From Hemibagrus wyckioides (lineage: Eukaryota; Chordata; Actinopteri; Siluriformes; Bagridae), in contig NC_080716.1 in NCBI RefSeq assembly GCF_019097595.1, positions 13,102,401-13,166,400 of the forward strand: a DNA stretch of 64,000 bases, given 5' to 3'. A program made the position numbers and the translations under genes. Of the stretch, positions 35,653 to 49,225 are shown piece by piece. The notes beneath the pieces were generated by a model that saw nothing but the letters and a program-made list of their open reading frames with translations, was not told the origin of the DNA and did no database searches. How positions within the stretch are numbered: position 1 is the first letter of the stretch; each line of letters starts with the position of its first letter.

Positions 35653-37459
35653 GCAAGAATATTCACAAAACTAGCCTGTTGATGGTGAGCATAGTAAATG
35701 AACTGACTTATCATAGAAACAATAAGCAGCAAAACAAATTAGGCCCAAGATCTGGAGACGTTCCGAATCGGTCAATAGTCTGCTGACTGGATTAGTAATG
35801 CTGAGCACTGTCTAGACTCGAAACAATTGGTATGCAACCTAACAACCAGAAAACTGAGCCCTCCGCAAGTGTTGAGCCAAAACCATGCGTAAAAATGTCG
35901 AGTTTGAAGTAAGTTACAAAGTGTATAAGACATAACGCGTCAGGGTGTATATTATGGGGGAGGAGGGTGTACTGTTTGAATTTCTCATCCATTGATGCGC
36001 AGGAGATTAGTGTCTGCGCAGGACTTTTGAAGAAGACGTCTGAAGAACGGCATTCTCAGGGTAAAGTGAGATGGTCTTTAGGAATTCTTCTCCCGCTCGC
36101 TCCTTCCACCAGACGTTTGTTCGCTTGTCTTGAATACAGCAGTTTGATTATATGCTTTATTAAGTGCCAGAGTGTTTGGGTTAAGTCAAAGCAGATGTCA
36201 CCACAAAGACTGTTATTATAGTGTTTAAGAGCAGTGTGTGTCTAGCGGGTCTGTTCTGCTCACGGACCTCTTGACGTTCTCTTCAGCCTATAGGACGCAA
36301 AATTGAAAAAGATGAGACATTGCAGGATAAATCATGAAGCACCTGAGGAACCACATGGTGAGCTCTTTTGCTCTGACACATACATTTTAGTTTCATCATC
36401 TCAACCTGGTCATAAATTGGTGTACTATCCCCACACGCTCTCTTCCTTTTTTCTTCTTTCCTGGCTCGGCTTTTCCTAATTTTTTTTTTGCTCTGCTTAC
36501 AGAATCTATGCTCCTATATCTTTTGTGTCTCCTTTTTTGGGTTTAACCCCTTTCAGGTTCAGTGCCCAAGTTATGGACACCAAAAGCCACGCTTACACTC
36601 GGTGTTTATTCTGTAGTACATCAAACACCAAGGAACCTTATCTTAAAACCTCGGGTAAGCTGGGAAAATTTCTAACAGGAAGACAGTCATAAGATGATAA
36701 ATATTTACATTAACATTAACATCTTTGGCAGATGTTCAAATCCAGATTGACTTCCAGAAGATGTTTTGTAGTAGTGTCTGTCAAAAAACATCCTTAGCTA
36801 TAAGGCTAGCCAAGCTAATATCACATTATACAAAAAAAATATATATATATCTTTAAATATCTACAAACATGTCCACTGTGCACATCATTTTCTTTTCGAG
36901 TGTGGAAAATGTCTACTTCATTCTCTAAACATCTATACATGCATCATTCTAAAGATATCAACAATTTTGTTCAGCATTTTTTTCCATCGCTCCTGTGCCT
37001 ACTTGCTTTTCATATGAAATCCAGACCAATATGCAAAAAAGATCAACACACAATAAAAAAAAATTAATAGAACAGTAACACAATGCCACAATATCTGTAT
37101 GTGTTTAGTGTTCCAAATATTTATACCTGTATCTGTATTTGGATTTATAATGGAAGTTGATGTGGTGTACAGTATGTTGTTGTTGTTGTTGAATTAAATA
37201 TGAAACTTACCCTTATGCCCATGGAAATGCTGAAAAATCCACAGAGGTAGAAATACCAGCTCGGTCAGCATGATCACTGACTTCTATCTCTAATCGTATT
37301 TATCTGTGATATACTCTGATCAATTTAGTTGGTTCTATTAATTTGCCAAATATAAACAAGCCTAATTTAAATCACCATTACTACAGACTGCTGCATGTTC
37401 ACATGAATGGGCTTTATTAGAGTTTTGTGTCTGACTGCTTACTCACATCCATGTATATC

Positions 37460-37997
37460 AGGCATAACATTATGAGCACTGAGAGGTGAAGTGAATAACA
37501 CTGATTATCTCCTCATCATGGCCCCTGTTAGTGGGTGGGATATATTAGACAGCAAGTGAACATTTTGTCCTCAAAGTTGATGTGTTAGAAGCAGGAAAAA
37601 TGGACAAGTGTAAGGATTTGAGCGAGTTTGACAAGGACCAAATTGTGATGGCTAGACGACTGGATCAGAGCATCTCCAAAACTGCAGCTCTTGTGGGGTG
37701 TTCCCGGTCTGCAGTGGTCAGTATCTATCAAATGTGGTCCAAGGAAGGAACAGTGTTGAATCGGTGACAGGGTCATGGGCGGCCAAGGCTCATTGAGGCA
37801 CGTGGGGAGTGAAGGCTGGCCTGTGTGATCTGATCCAACAGACGAGCTACTGTTGCTCAAATTGCTGAAGAAGTTAATACTGGTTCTGATAGAAAGGTGT
37901 CAGAATACACAGTGCATGACGGGTCAGGGCTGTTTTGGCAGCAAAAGGGTGACCAACACAATATTAGACAGGTGGTCATAATCTTATGCCTGATCGC
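37460..37997 (+). mobile_element. Deleted Tc1/mariner element with transposase N-terminus
   Basis: Ends atcaggcataacattatgag (37458) and its inverted form tggtcataatcttatgcctg (37974-37993) form terminal repeats. From 37600 a frame reads [50 protein letters not shown], a Tc1-type helix-turn-helix DNA-binding head. The catalytic middle is deleted: the sequence runs on to atacacagtgcatgacgggt near the end. Nonautonomous. Confidence 0.8.
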
Positions 37998-38574
37998 TGA
38001 TTTTTTACTGCATTCTGCAGGATCCCAGTCCCTCTGTACACCTCTAGTCTCAACCAGATGCCCTGTGTGCCTTTCTGACAAGAATTAATGATCACTGTCT
38101 TTACGAGTATCTGAATTTGTATCCATTTAGACTTTATTTTTTTTATTTACTTACATTCTCTACAAATAAATATGAATGTGAGCTACCAGTTGTTATCACA
38201 AATGTCAGTGTTTTATAATATTTTTTATTTACCCTTATATGAGGATAATCATGACATGCAAATTGTTCACAATTGTGTACTGCCAATTGTCATTACACAA
38301 TAATTATAGAACATAAAACTATATACATATGTCCCTAAAAACAATATGAATAGAAATATCGCAATAGCCTAGAAATACCAGAATAGATTAGACATATAAC
38401 AATTGACTAGAATTATCAAAGGGCATTCAGCTTCCATTTTTCAGCTTTATTTGTTTTACATTGCACTTGATGCTAAGATTAAAGTTTTTTTTTCTTTCTG
38501 AACGCGTTCATCAAAACTATTGTTTGGAAAAGCCGTATTTGTTTATGTTATAGTGGAGTAATGGTTGGCCAATC

Positions 38575-38820
38575 TAACTACAGTGATGTTGTTTATGCTG
38601 AGCGCAGCCTTACACAGTACCCGCTTAACCTTTCACCCAGTTGAAGAGCGTGAAAAAGGCCAAACATCCCAGTAAAGTTTGATGTGTGATTGTATCTTTG
38701 CCAGAAAGCATTTGGCTAAAGTTAAGAGGATGCGTGATTTGTCATCATTTGCTAAGAGGACCACTCTGGCCCAACATTAATTAAAAACAAGAACTGCAGA
38801 GCTCACAGAGCAGAAAAAGG
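38575..38820 (+). promoter_or_regulatory. Candidate conserved noncoding element
   Basis: Low-repeat block (gagcgcagccttacacagta, ggccaaacatcccagtaaag, cccaacattaattaaaaaca) between simple repeats in the gene-free flank. Judged by texture only. Confidence 0.35.
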
Positions 38821-39054
38821 TGAAGTATGTGTAGGAGTAGGATGTTTTTTAATCGTGTTATATCTGTGGTGTAGGATTTTCTAGCTAGGTTTCTTTCTCA
38901 TTTAAACTATATGGTGTAAATAAACACATTTCAATGTTTGTTTGTTTTTTAGGTTATAGAGTTAACTATAGGCTCTTGTCTGTATATGTTTCATTTCCCT
39001 TCGTTTTAGTTAACACATAGGCAAGTGTGTGTTTTGTGTGAATTTAGCTGTGTG

Positions 39055-39057
39055 TGT

Positions 39058-39088
<31 letters not shown>
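39055..39088 (+). repeat. (TG)n microsatellite
   Basis: TG array of about 16 copies. A (GTTT)n run lies at 39175-39202. Confidence 0.93.
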
Positions 39089-39092
<4 letters not shown>

Positions 39093-40039
39093 GTTCAGAC
39101 TCTCTGCACCTGTGCTGTGTAAAGCAGCTCATGAGGTGGAATAATGAGCTGCAGGTGCACTTGGGTCACCTGCTGTTTGTTTGTTTGTTTGTTTGTTTGT
39201 TGGCGTCAGCTACAGTGGACACGTGCCGTTTTAATGCGCCTTTTCAGGAGCTAGTCCACTTTTGGCTCCAAACCTGCCCAAACATGACATTTCACAGTGC
39301 AAAATGGTGCTTCACGAAATTACTTCATAAATACACAATGCTGTTTTCGCTCTTCTCCATTATATGCTTTCTTTTCTTCTCATCTCTGAACAGTAGTCTA
39401 ATTATTATTCATTATTGGAAAGTTTTAGTCAAAACATTGGCATCCCTGATGGGAGTAAATTAGGGCTGAAATGAAGGGTTGCACCCAAAAAGTTGAGTTT
39501 ATCAGTTTAAAATGATTAGTTTTCTTTGTTTTCAGGTTTCTGTAAGATTTTCTGGCCCAGAATGGAGCACCACCCCCAGCTGGAATAGAGTATAGTTGGA
39601 GGACAGCTGAAAGCTTGTAAATGTTTTGTCAGAGTGATATAAAGGTAATAAATTACTCAATTAAGAGCCTCTTTATCAGTGTGTTAAAGCCAAAACGTGT
39701 CACTCATAACTTCCTAATAGTTTAATGAATAAATCTGTCTTTATAACTGTAATTACCATCTCATAAAGTATAGTAAATTTATACACTGGATGTATTATAT
39801 GTCCTGTATTCATTGTTTTGTACATAACAATGATGCATGGAGTTATTTACTTTACAGTACACTTAAATACAATTAAGTTATAAACCTGATAATACCAGAA
39901 GTACACTCTCAAAAATGTTACTGAACAAAATATATAATAATAAGACAGATGTGAAAGGTGAAAGTGTGTCTGAGAGAGCGAGAGAGAGAGAGAGAGAGAA
40001 TACATTTCTCAATCTAATCTTCAATTACTTAAAGAGGAA

Positions 40040-40260
40040 ATTCAGGGGGGACCCGGAGGAGATTGTCCACAGTGAAGTCGATCCACACAGAAGCCCATGT
40101 GGAAGCATTTGCCATTTTCCCCATTAATCTATAAATCTCTTTCTGATGAGAAGTCGGCACACGATGGCGGCTCCTGTGTCCCTGACGTATGCAGACACCC
40201 CTCTGGCTCTAATAACACAACACAGTGCCAGATGTCAGGTCCATTGATTTGCACATGTGC
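40040..40260 (+). promoter_or_regulatory. Candidate conserved noncoding element
   Basis: Nonrepetitive block (ccccattaatctataaatct, cacacgatggcggctcctgt) between GA and CA arrays. Judged by texture only. Confidence 0.3.
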
Positions 40261-40892
40261 TTACACCACACATGCATACATACTGTACACACACACACAC
40301 CTATAATCAATCTCTATCTGTCGACTAACATTGTCATGGTGGGGTCTGATATAATGGGAAGCAATAAGTGCTGGTCTTGCCACATATTTGGCTAATAAAA
40401 TGATTAATTACCCATACTAATGCCTTTTTTTCCAGAGGGGGTCTGGGATGTTCTCACATTACTAAAACTCAATTGGATTGATTACCTTCAACTAAAGCTT
40501 CAACAGCTGGTCATAGCCAATTGTATTGAGCAATTTGTTAGTGTCTCAACCTGATTTTTAATATTTCAATTAGGCACTTCCAATAACAATACACACAATA
40601 AATCAAAATGCATACTGGCTAAATTTATTCAGCTGGCTATATAAAAAAAAACACAATCTGACACAAGTAAGGATGGCATGTGCATGGCAAAATCAAATCA
40701 ATCATGCAGCAGATAAATATGGCTAACAGTGATGTGATGCAGCACGTGAGAGAATACCTCCTTTAATGTCTGCACACATGTTTTAGCATGTGTCACATTT
40801 ATAATGGGGCAATTTCATGGCAGGTTGCAAAATGCTAGATTACATCTGTGGTCAGATCAGAGGCACTGATACACTCTGTGTGTGTGTATGTG

Positions 40893-40895
<3 letters not shown>

Positions 40896-40927
<32 letters not shown>
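40896..40927 (+). repeat. (GA)n microsatellite
   Basis: GA array of about 16 copies. Confidence 0.93.
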
Positions 40928-40930
<3 letters not shown>

Positions 40931-41220
40931 GGTATGTGCTCATCTGGTCATGCATGCACCCAAGAAGATGAAAGGAGCGAATTGATGATAATGGTGGTCA
41001 ACACTGATCACACATCTGAACACCTAATTTGACATTGTCAGAATAGCACCTGTGTCATTAATATCAGTAGGTAACCACACTCTACCCCTTAGTTTTTCTC
41101 AAAACCTAGGGGCGTTATTGTAGGCCTTTTCCTGTTTTAAAGATTTTGAAACCTAGAATCCATCATGCCATTAAAAAAATATTATTATAGCACCCCTATG
41201 TGTAAGGCAGCATGTGAAAT

Positions 41221-41552
41221 AGGAAAAATGGGCAAGTGTAAGGATTTGAACGGTTTGACATGGGCCAAATAGTGATGGCTAGACGACTGGATCAGAGCAT
41301 CTCCAAACTGCAGCTCTTGTGGGATGTTGCCGGTCTGCAGTGGTCAGTATCTATCAAAAGTGGTCCAAGGAAGGAACAGTGGTGAACCAGCGACAGGGTC
41401 ATGGGCGGCCAAGGCTCATTGATACACGTGGGAAGCAAAGGTCCTGATAGTTCTGAAAGAAAGGTGTCAGAATACACAGTGCATGACAGCTCAGGGCTGT
41501 TTTGGCAGCAAAAGGGGACCGACACCAATATCATAATGCTATGCCTGAACGG
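41221..41552 (+). mobile_element. Second deleted copy of the Tc1 family at 37460
   Basis: Starts in the transposase head (aatgggcaagtgtaaggatt) and shares the same helix-turn-helix region with one-base deletions that break the frame, the same internal join, and the right terminus tcataatgctatgcctgaac at about 41533-41552. The left terminus is missing. Confidence 0.75.
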
Positions 41553-41626
41553 TATATTATTTTCTAGAAAACTTTGTGGAATTAAATCTATATAGTGCTC
41601 ATAAAATGTATTACTACTAATGCAAG

Positions 41627-42006
41627 TACACTACCGCTCAAAAGTTTGGGATCACTTGCAACTTTCAGCTTGATTTCAGTCACGGAGGAAGACTCCATCA
41701 GCCAATCCACCTTGTGGGAGATGCTCCAGGAAGCAAGGGGTGAAATCTCATCAGATTATCTTGAACAATTGACAGCTAGAATGCCCAGACTGTAATTGCT
41801 GCAAAAGGTGTTTTTTTTTTTTTTTATGAAGGCAAAGTTTGAAGAAAAGATTCATCATTTCCATCAGAATCATTATTTCTAACTCTGACATGTCATCATG
41901 TCCTGTTCTTTTGCCATATTTTCTATTCAGACTAATTTTGTGTATGTTTCCTTTGGAAAACAATAAAAAAATTTTAAGTGATCCCAAACTTTTGAGCGGT
42001 AGTGTA
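41627..42006 (+). mobile_element. Tc1-like miniature element with 31-bp perfect inverted repeats
   Basis: The left end (41627-41657, starting tacactaccgctcaaaagtt) is the exact inverse complement of the right end (41976-42006), flush with TA at both sides. Length 380 bp. Inside, 41745-41795 keeps a short transposase tail (LEQLTARMPRL). The perfect ends suggest a young copy compared with its neighbours. Confidence 0.88.
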
Positions 42007-44213
42007 TATATTTGCTTTTTGTTTTTTTTACACAGAAATCTACAAAATAGGAGTGTCTATGTATGTTTCTATGAGAGAGAAAGCTCTGTCATTCAGAGCA
42101 CAATTTCAAACCCAGTGCTGTCAAGTCTTCTCAGGGAAAAAGTTGTTAATGCGTGCTCAAAATGTCCATGACCATACTAGAAGTTGCCAAATGATGTCAT
42201 ATACCGTAACCTAGTAATGTCTAGATGATTCCATATACTGTCATAGACTGCCCATCAAAAAGTATTAGATTCATGTTAGATTAATTGTCGACCAAACCTG
42301 CTCTCTCAACTCATACAGCCAGTAGCTGTGATGTGAGCTGGAGGCATGTATCAATTGCAGAGGTTTAAAAAGTCACCAACTCATGCAAAAAAAACAAAAA
42401 ATCAAAACAGCCAAAAACTTGGACAAACACCAGACAAAACAAGAACTGGCAGAATTACAGTAGACACATTACGAGGCATTACTACTTTATTTAATTTAGG
42501 TAAAAATGACATTTTCTTTTACAAAGATTGATTTCACAGAATATATCATACATGGCCAACAAAAACAGTTATAATTTGAAAACAAAGAAAACATAATGGT
42601 TCCACTTCTTCTGTGGATTTATTAAATAGTGAATAATGTGGGGTGAAAGTGACTCCATCATGCAATGGACTGTAAATCCTTCTGAGGATGAAATGCCTTT
42701 TCCCATCCAAACATCTACATGTTTAGTCTGATTCCTTAATTGTTTCTTATATGCTCCGGTGTTCCATAGAGATAAACTGAAAATGAAATTAGGTAGCCTG
42801 TACTGTAGAGGCACATTTGGGGTATAGCAATGCTTTTGTCGAATTTTGTTGAACACAAAGTACTTTTGGTGGTACTGGTGACCCGGAACATTCACTACTG
42901 CCCTTTTGTTCTCCTTTCTATCCATGCAGTGCTTCAAGGATTTGACATCTAAACTCTTATCCTTTTCATTTAGATCTGGAGTGCAGATGGTTTTTAAATA
43001 GACTATGTAATCATTGGGAATCGTTTGGCTGTAGTATTGGAAGGTTATGTAAATAACTGTGGCTCAGTGACTAAGTGGAGGACTGCCAGTGCAGGTTCTT
43101 TACTGAGTAAAAATAACCAAGTCATCGCCTCATGACCTTGATCTTGTATAAGTAGCCTATAAAAGATCCCTGTTCATCCTCAGACAATTCCTGTCAAACA
43201 AAGAGTCCTGACATAGTCATAAAACCATGGATATATGTAGTAGGTAACCATCTGTTCTGCTGCTTTACATTCACTCCAAGGATTATTCACTCCCTGGCAG
43301 TGCATCTTCAGACAATAAAAGACACTACTCATAAATAGTTATAATAGTGTTCTTTATTGAGGATGAGAACTGAATCACTCAAACTTACAGCAGAGAACAT
43401 GGACTGCAAAGAATTAACATATAAACAATAGAGTATCATGCTGTTGGAGATTCCTGAAAGTGAAGTCTTCGTGGGTTTGGGCATAGTGTTCGAGCTTCAG
43501 TCTCTGAAACTGCACAGTGACCAATAAGGCATGTGATAAGCTAAACTCACCTAGCTGTAGGTGACAGGTAGCTAGTAAAAAAAGTTGAATTATAAAAAGA
43601 AAAATAGGTATGCCAAAATATAATGTCTTTACCCTGCTGCTTCTGCATCTCTATTATAATTCAAAGAATAACTTGTATGCTGTTATTTCCTGTATGTTGT
43701 CTATTATTCCAGCCATTCACTGAATGCTCCTTTGAAAAGCCTATGAGCTGTTGCCTATTTGACATTCTCCCTATAATCATTAACATGTTAGGTTGTAATA
43801 ATAATCATGGAAAAAGAAAATCCAAGCAAACTCATAGCATATGAGCAAATGAGAAAGCCTAGTGCCAAGTATAATGGCCTTCAATCTACTGTGAGAAATG
43901 ACATTTGTTCCATGTTTGTTTTGTCTGTCTTGTAATTGGAAGCAGGGCTGGGAGCTGAGGGAGGAAACACATGGCAGAGACAGTAAGTGTGTTAGCCCAG
44001 TGGTTGGCCTTCACTGCCTGCCTCCAGTGTTTTCTGTCCGTTTGCATCACACCATGGGCCTGCTGCCACACAGACTACAGGCCTACACCTCCGTCACAAG
44101 TGGATTTTTAGCTGTCCTTCCTCATTGTGACGAGGGGCACATGCTGACCACATAGTCAGCATAAACAATCAGGTGACAAATGAAAAGAAACAACAACAGG
44201 AACGTAAATTAAG

Positions 44214-44520
44214 TTAGTAAGGTTTTGGGACACCACAAGCCTTCAGAACAGCTTCAATATGTCTTGGAATAGATTCAACAAGTTTCTGTTCTGTACTGGA
44301 GAGATGAACACCATTCTTCCAACTCTGGTGTTTTGTTAATGGTGGTAGAAAGTATTGTCTTTCACGTCAGTCCAAAATCTCCACTAGGTGTTACCACTAT
44401 CACTGCACTTAGACTGAGGATCTGGTTACTAAAAAAGGTCATAGCACATGATTCACACATACATCATTTTCATACTCATACAGTGAGCCCCTGTGCCCTG
44501 AGCATGGTGTCGGCTAGTGA
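44214..44520 (-). mobile_element. Tc1-like transposon fragment
   Basis: The stretch aaggttttgggacaccacaa, gaacaccattcttccaact and catgattcacacatacatca is the antisense of the transposase region of a fish DNA transposon. No inverted repeats found; fragment only. Confidence 0.6.
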
Positions 44521-45426
44521 GGGGCAAGCAGCAAGTGGACGCAAACCATACCAAATGGCCCATAACATAACAGAGCTACCAAGTTTTCCTTTAATTTGTC
44601 CTGTGGATATCCACATGTAGTGTCTGTGTTTTGTGATTCTGCCCTGCTAGACATTTATGTATAATCATCTATTCCTCAGAATTTTAAAAGGCCAGTGCAT
44701 TTTTCCAACCACTACAATTTACTCAAACAAAAGTAGTCCTGGGTTCACAATTTAATCCTATTGCGCCATTAGCATTGTAAACAGTGCAATTATGAAACAC
44801 AAAAACAAGTCTTTTCCTGTCAGACTGCTTTTGACATCCGATTCAAAAAATAACAGACTATCTCATTTTTCATCCGAAATCAGTTAATGATTGTGCAAGA
44901 TCTGATTGCTTGATGATATGCTTGATGATGAATGTTAATACCGTTCAGTCTGAGAATAGAGGAGCCAAAGTTCTTAAGCTGCTGTTGCTCTGCTCTGAAC
45001 GCGGTATGAAACTCTTGAGTGTCCTTGGCTGCAGATCCTTGAAACACATAATGAGACTGATATGAGCCAGTGTTTATCTGATTGTACAGTCTAAGCATTT
45101 TGAATAAAATACATAAAGACATTATTGTACATGGGTGTATATTTATCATTTTTTCTTTTATATTAAATTGTTACATTAATCTGCTTATGCTGTAATTTTG
45201 TTAAGTGCAATTGAGGGAATGAAAATGTTGGTTTTTTTGATTAAGCCATTTCCCCTAATGTGGATATCAAAAGGAAACAACCAACAAAATCCAAGAAAAT
45301 CTGAAATCAAGAAAATGATTCTTCCCATATTAGTGGTGTAATGCAATGACACAAGCTCTACTTGTATCTGTTTAGTTCTCCATATACAGTATATATATGG
45401 AGTGTGTGTGTGTGTGTGTATATACA

Positions 45427-45933
45427 CAGCTCTGGAAAAAAAATAAGAGACCACTGACCAATCTCCAGATTTGAACCCTATTGAAAACCTCTGGAATGTC
45501 ATCAAGATGAAGATGATGGTCACAAACCATCAAGCAAAGCTGAGCTGTTTGCTTTTTTTGCAAAAAGATTGGTTTAAAGTTCCCCAACAGCAATGTGAAA
45601 AACTGGTGGAGAGCATGGAGCCAAAACGCATGCAATTATTCCAACAAATACTGATTTCTTAATGTTATTTAGCCAAAGCATTAACACAATTTGTTGCCAA
45701 ATTATTTGCATTTTGTTTTATTTGAGTTATTAAAGCTCTGCAGATACTGCATGATCTTTCCTTTAAATATACACTCTAAATAAGAATAGTTATATTCTGA
45801 ATTTAGGAGAAATATTGTCAGCAGTTGAAACAAATGAAACAAAACTGTTCATCTCACCAATACATGAACCTGTAAGAAAATAACATAAGAAACTGATTAT
45901 TTTGCAGTGGTCTCTTATTTTTTCCCCCCAGAG
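45427..45933 (+). mobile_element. Deleted Tc1-like element with intact ends
   Basis: Termini tctggaaaaaaaataagaga and its inverse near 45907-45933 pair over about 25 bp with one indel. Between them is the transposase C-terminus: DLNPIENLWNVIKMKM, then QQQCEKLVESMEPKRMQ, stop at about 45661. The N-terminal and first catalytic parts are absent. Confidence 0.85.
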
Positions 45934-46050
45934 ATTTATATTATAAAGCTGTGGCCTAAACTGGAAGGTTTTTTATTTAAATTAAATTTTTTAAATCAAA
46001 TATAAAGCTGGCAGCAAAAACACTAGAAAGTTTATAATTGGTCTCATCTT

Positions 46051-46505
46051 CACTCACCATCCACTTTCATATGAACACCTGAACACCTGCTCATTTATGC
46101 AGGTATCAAATCATTCAATCATGTGGTAGCAGCTCAATGCATAACATCATGCAGATACAGGTCAACAGCTTCAGTTAATGTTCGCATTAAACATCAGAAT
46201 GAGAAAAATGTGTGATCGCTGTGACTCTGATCATGGCATGGTTGTTGGTGCCAGATGGGCTGGTTTGTGTATTCCAAAAACTGCTGATCTCCTCAGACAC
46301 AACAGTCTCTAGAGTTTACACAGAATGATGTAAAAGCACACAAAATACAGCCTGTGTTCAGAAGAGCACATTGGGTTCCACTTCAACAACACAAAACCAC
46401 ATCAGGTTGCACTCTTGAATCTGAGGCTATCATGGGCACAGACTTATTGAAACTGAACAGATGAAGATTAGAAAAAAAATCACCTGGACTTTTTCCAGTC
46501 TTGTC
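46051..46505 (+). mobile_element. Tc1-like element fragment, 5' part
   Basis: Begins cactcaccatccactttcat (degenerate terminus), continues gaacacctgctcatttatgc, ggcatggttgttggtgccag and ttccaaaaactgctgatctc, the helix-turn-helix coding part of the family seen at 19231 and 62255. Frame broken; no right end. Confidence 0.7.
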
Positions 46506-48577
46506 CAGTTTAGGGGAAAAACCTCACTCCATTTGTGCAGTTATTATTTTTGTTGGATTCTGCCTGCAATATGTTCTAATAAAATATCTTACAGCTTTGA
46601 ACAGGCAGTTAGAGCAAAAAAAGAGCAAATGAATGGACCTCGTACATGCATCACGCAGCAGCTCATGTTCATATTAACTAATGTGGTTTTTCTTTGTCTC
46701 ACATGGCTTCATATCTGACTGATTGCTTGTGCTTATGAACTTCTGACTGCTTAAAAGTAATAATCTCTCGTTTGTACAACTTTTCGTTGTTTACTTTTTG
46801 TTATATTCTCAAGTTACTTTCTCAGTTACTTTCTCAACTGTCTGTATGGAAGATATGGGCTGATGCTGATATTTTGAGTCACAGCAGGTTTTCTGAACAG
46901 CGTGTAGTGGTCATTGCATTGTCTTACATTTGCTTATATACAGTCAATATAATGACACTGTTTTCTTTAAAATACTAGCTCATACATTATACATTATGCA
47001 TTATACATTATAATGCCACATGAGTTAACAGTGGTGGTCATCATGTAACCCATACATTTTAATATAACTTCACTTTCTTCATTCTTACCTCTAAACCCCA
47101 TTACTAAAAAAAAATCCGAAACATTAGCATTCCAGAGAACAGACCCAAAGTTGCTCCATTCCTGGTCAAATGTAGGTTATGTCTACCATGATGAAGACCC
47201 CACTCCTGTAATTGCCCGTAATACCTAATTACCCCTCTGAGTCCACCTATTTACAATTTATCCCTGTTATTAGGGTTATACACATCTCCCCACTTGCCCA
47301 ATTTTCATTCAGGATATCCCAACAAATCCCATACAGCAAAGCCCCTTGCTCCTTGTAGGTAATATCATATGCAGCCACATGTTGGATTATCCCCTGGAGG
47401 CTTCCATGTTGAGGCTGTCAGGTTGTGGGGTTCACAGGATGGTCTACATTTCCACAGAGAGAGAGAGAGAGAAAGAAGGGAGGTGGAGGTTCAATATGGT
47501 CTCAGCGCATGTGGTATTAATATTATAGCATGAGGCGTGGAGGTATGAGGCTTGCTACACAACCACACTTTGAGGTCAGCAAATTCAAAATCTCCCTTTA
47601 CACATACTCCATTTATGTGTTTTTCTGTGTTTCCAAGATCTAATTTACTGAGGATCATATACTCATGTCAAGCATACGTGAACTTCCTCTTCCTTTCTCT
47701 ATTAAGAAAACTTTCGTGTATTTCCTGTGGAATTTCTCATATTTCTACATACTTCTACCCTGTTTTCAACATTTAGCCAATCAGAGAACTGAGGCGTTGC
47801 CTCCTCAACTCTAATGGAGCATAATATGACTCCTCTCGTCTTTTCTGCCTTCCAACCCTTCCCATCTATTACAGTTTACCTTAAACCAACTCTCTCCTGT
47901 TAAACCTAATCCACCTCCCCTTTCCTTGGCCGGTAATTGGTTCCAGATTGCTGGCACACTCTCCACATAGCTGCTCTGCATCACAGTGATTGAAGGAGAA
48001 TGGGTCCTCCCTTCATTTGGATGACGCCTTCATATGTACTGCTCTTTACAGTCAGGAAAGTGCAAAAGGAACAAGGGCACTCTCGGGTGAAATAGGTTAC
48101 TCGAGAGATTCTTTGTAAACGCACACAAGAAATGACATGGTGCCATGTGAAGAGGCTTATTGCAATTACACAAGTTCACATCACTTTGTCAAGCAGCACA
48201 GGAGAAAAGCCAGTAAACCCATAAGAAAATCCATAAGTTCCCTGCTTACTGGCATTGGGAGAAGTAGCTTTGTACATCTTTATTGAACATATAACTACAA
48301 TAATCTTCCAATACACAAAGAACATAACTATTTCTTGAAAAGCCAGGAATTTTTGCCATGTTGAGCGGTACGCTATATTAAAAACGTTTAATAACACGCC
48401 GTTATGAAACATCATGAGCATGCGATCCTCTTTCCTCGGTGAGAATTGAGAATGTACGGCTCCCCGGAGAGTCAGTCTCCAAAATAAAAACATGAAACAC
48501 GACTGAGGTGCTTTGAGGCAGTGGTTTAATGTAACCTCGGTTTTTCATGAGCTGGCGGTAGAACTAGAGCTGAGAAG

Positions 48578-48579
<2 letters not shown>

Positions 48580-48624
<45 letters not shown>
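48580..48624 (+). repeat. (GA)n microsatellite
   Basis: GA array of about 20 copies with one AA interruption. Confidence 0.93.
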
Positions 48625-49118
48625 CCTGGTGAGAACTTGGCTCGCTTGTGAAGTTCTTGGATGAAGAGTCGAACATACATTAGGAGCTTCCACACTCTCA
48701 CCCACTCCCATATGGTGTGTGAATGTGGCCTCAGCTCGTGCTTGGGAGCTTAAAAAACCATCCCATATGTGTGCTTGTTTCTTTTCATTAGCTCCCAAAC
48801 CTAACAGAAGCCCATCCTCAGCAGATTTAATGACATTTTACATCTTGTATGTGATGTCCAGAAATGTGCACCACATTTGCATAAGGATTAGTGGAAATGA
48901 GAAAGGCACAAATATGTTCACACTTTGTCCAGTCACTGGATCTGTTAGGTGAATTAAGGTATATTTCAGCAATTGCCAATTAAGTGGCATTTAATTTACA
49001 CTGTATATATAATGTTTTGTGAACATTTTTAAATAATATGACAGTGAACCTTCAAGCTTTATGGTTATGGTTGAACTCATACTAGAATTTTAAAAAATAT
49101 TGAAAAAGCAGGTATAGC

Positions 49119-49225
<107 letters not shown>

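Larger units (their letters stand above)
31926..37459. other. Gene-free flank with repeats
   Basis: No exon or protein domain recognised on either strand. It holds a dispersed repeat near 32393-32500, TG arrays, a SINE-like copy (35424-35652) and a low-repeat block at about 34540-34740. The 175-codon minus-strand frame at 33411-33938 has no known domain and runs through CA repeats. Confidence 0.7.
37997..41220. other. Gene-free flank, with two candidate regulatory blocks
   Basis: AT-rich sequence with TG, GA and GTTT arrays. Blocks at about 38575-38820 and 40040-40260 are complex and nonrepetitive. No coding exon recognised. Confidence 0.7.

Noticed and set aside
37582..37767. Possible host gene with a helix-turn-helix domain
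   Set aside because: It is the N-terminal part of a Tc1-type transposase inside a deleted element with inverted ends; a second broken copy is at 41221.
48176..48493. 105-codon minus-strand frame in the flank
   Set aside because: No domain, no nearby exons, no promoter signal; probably chance.
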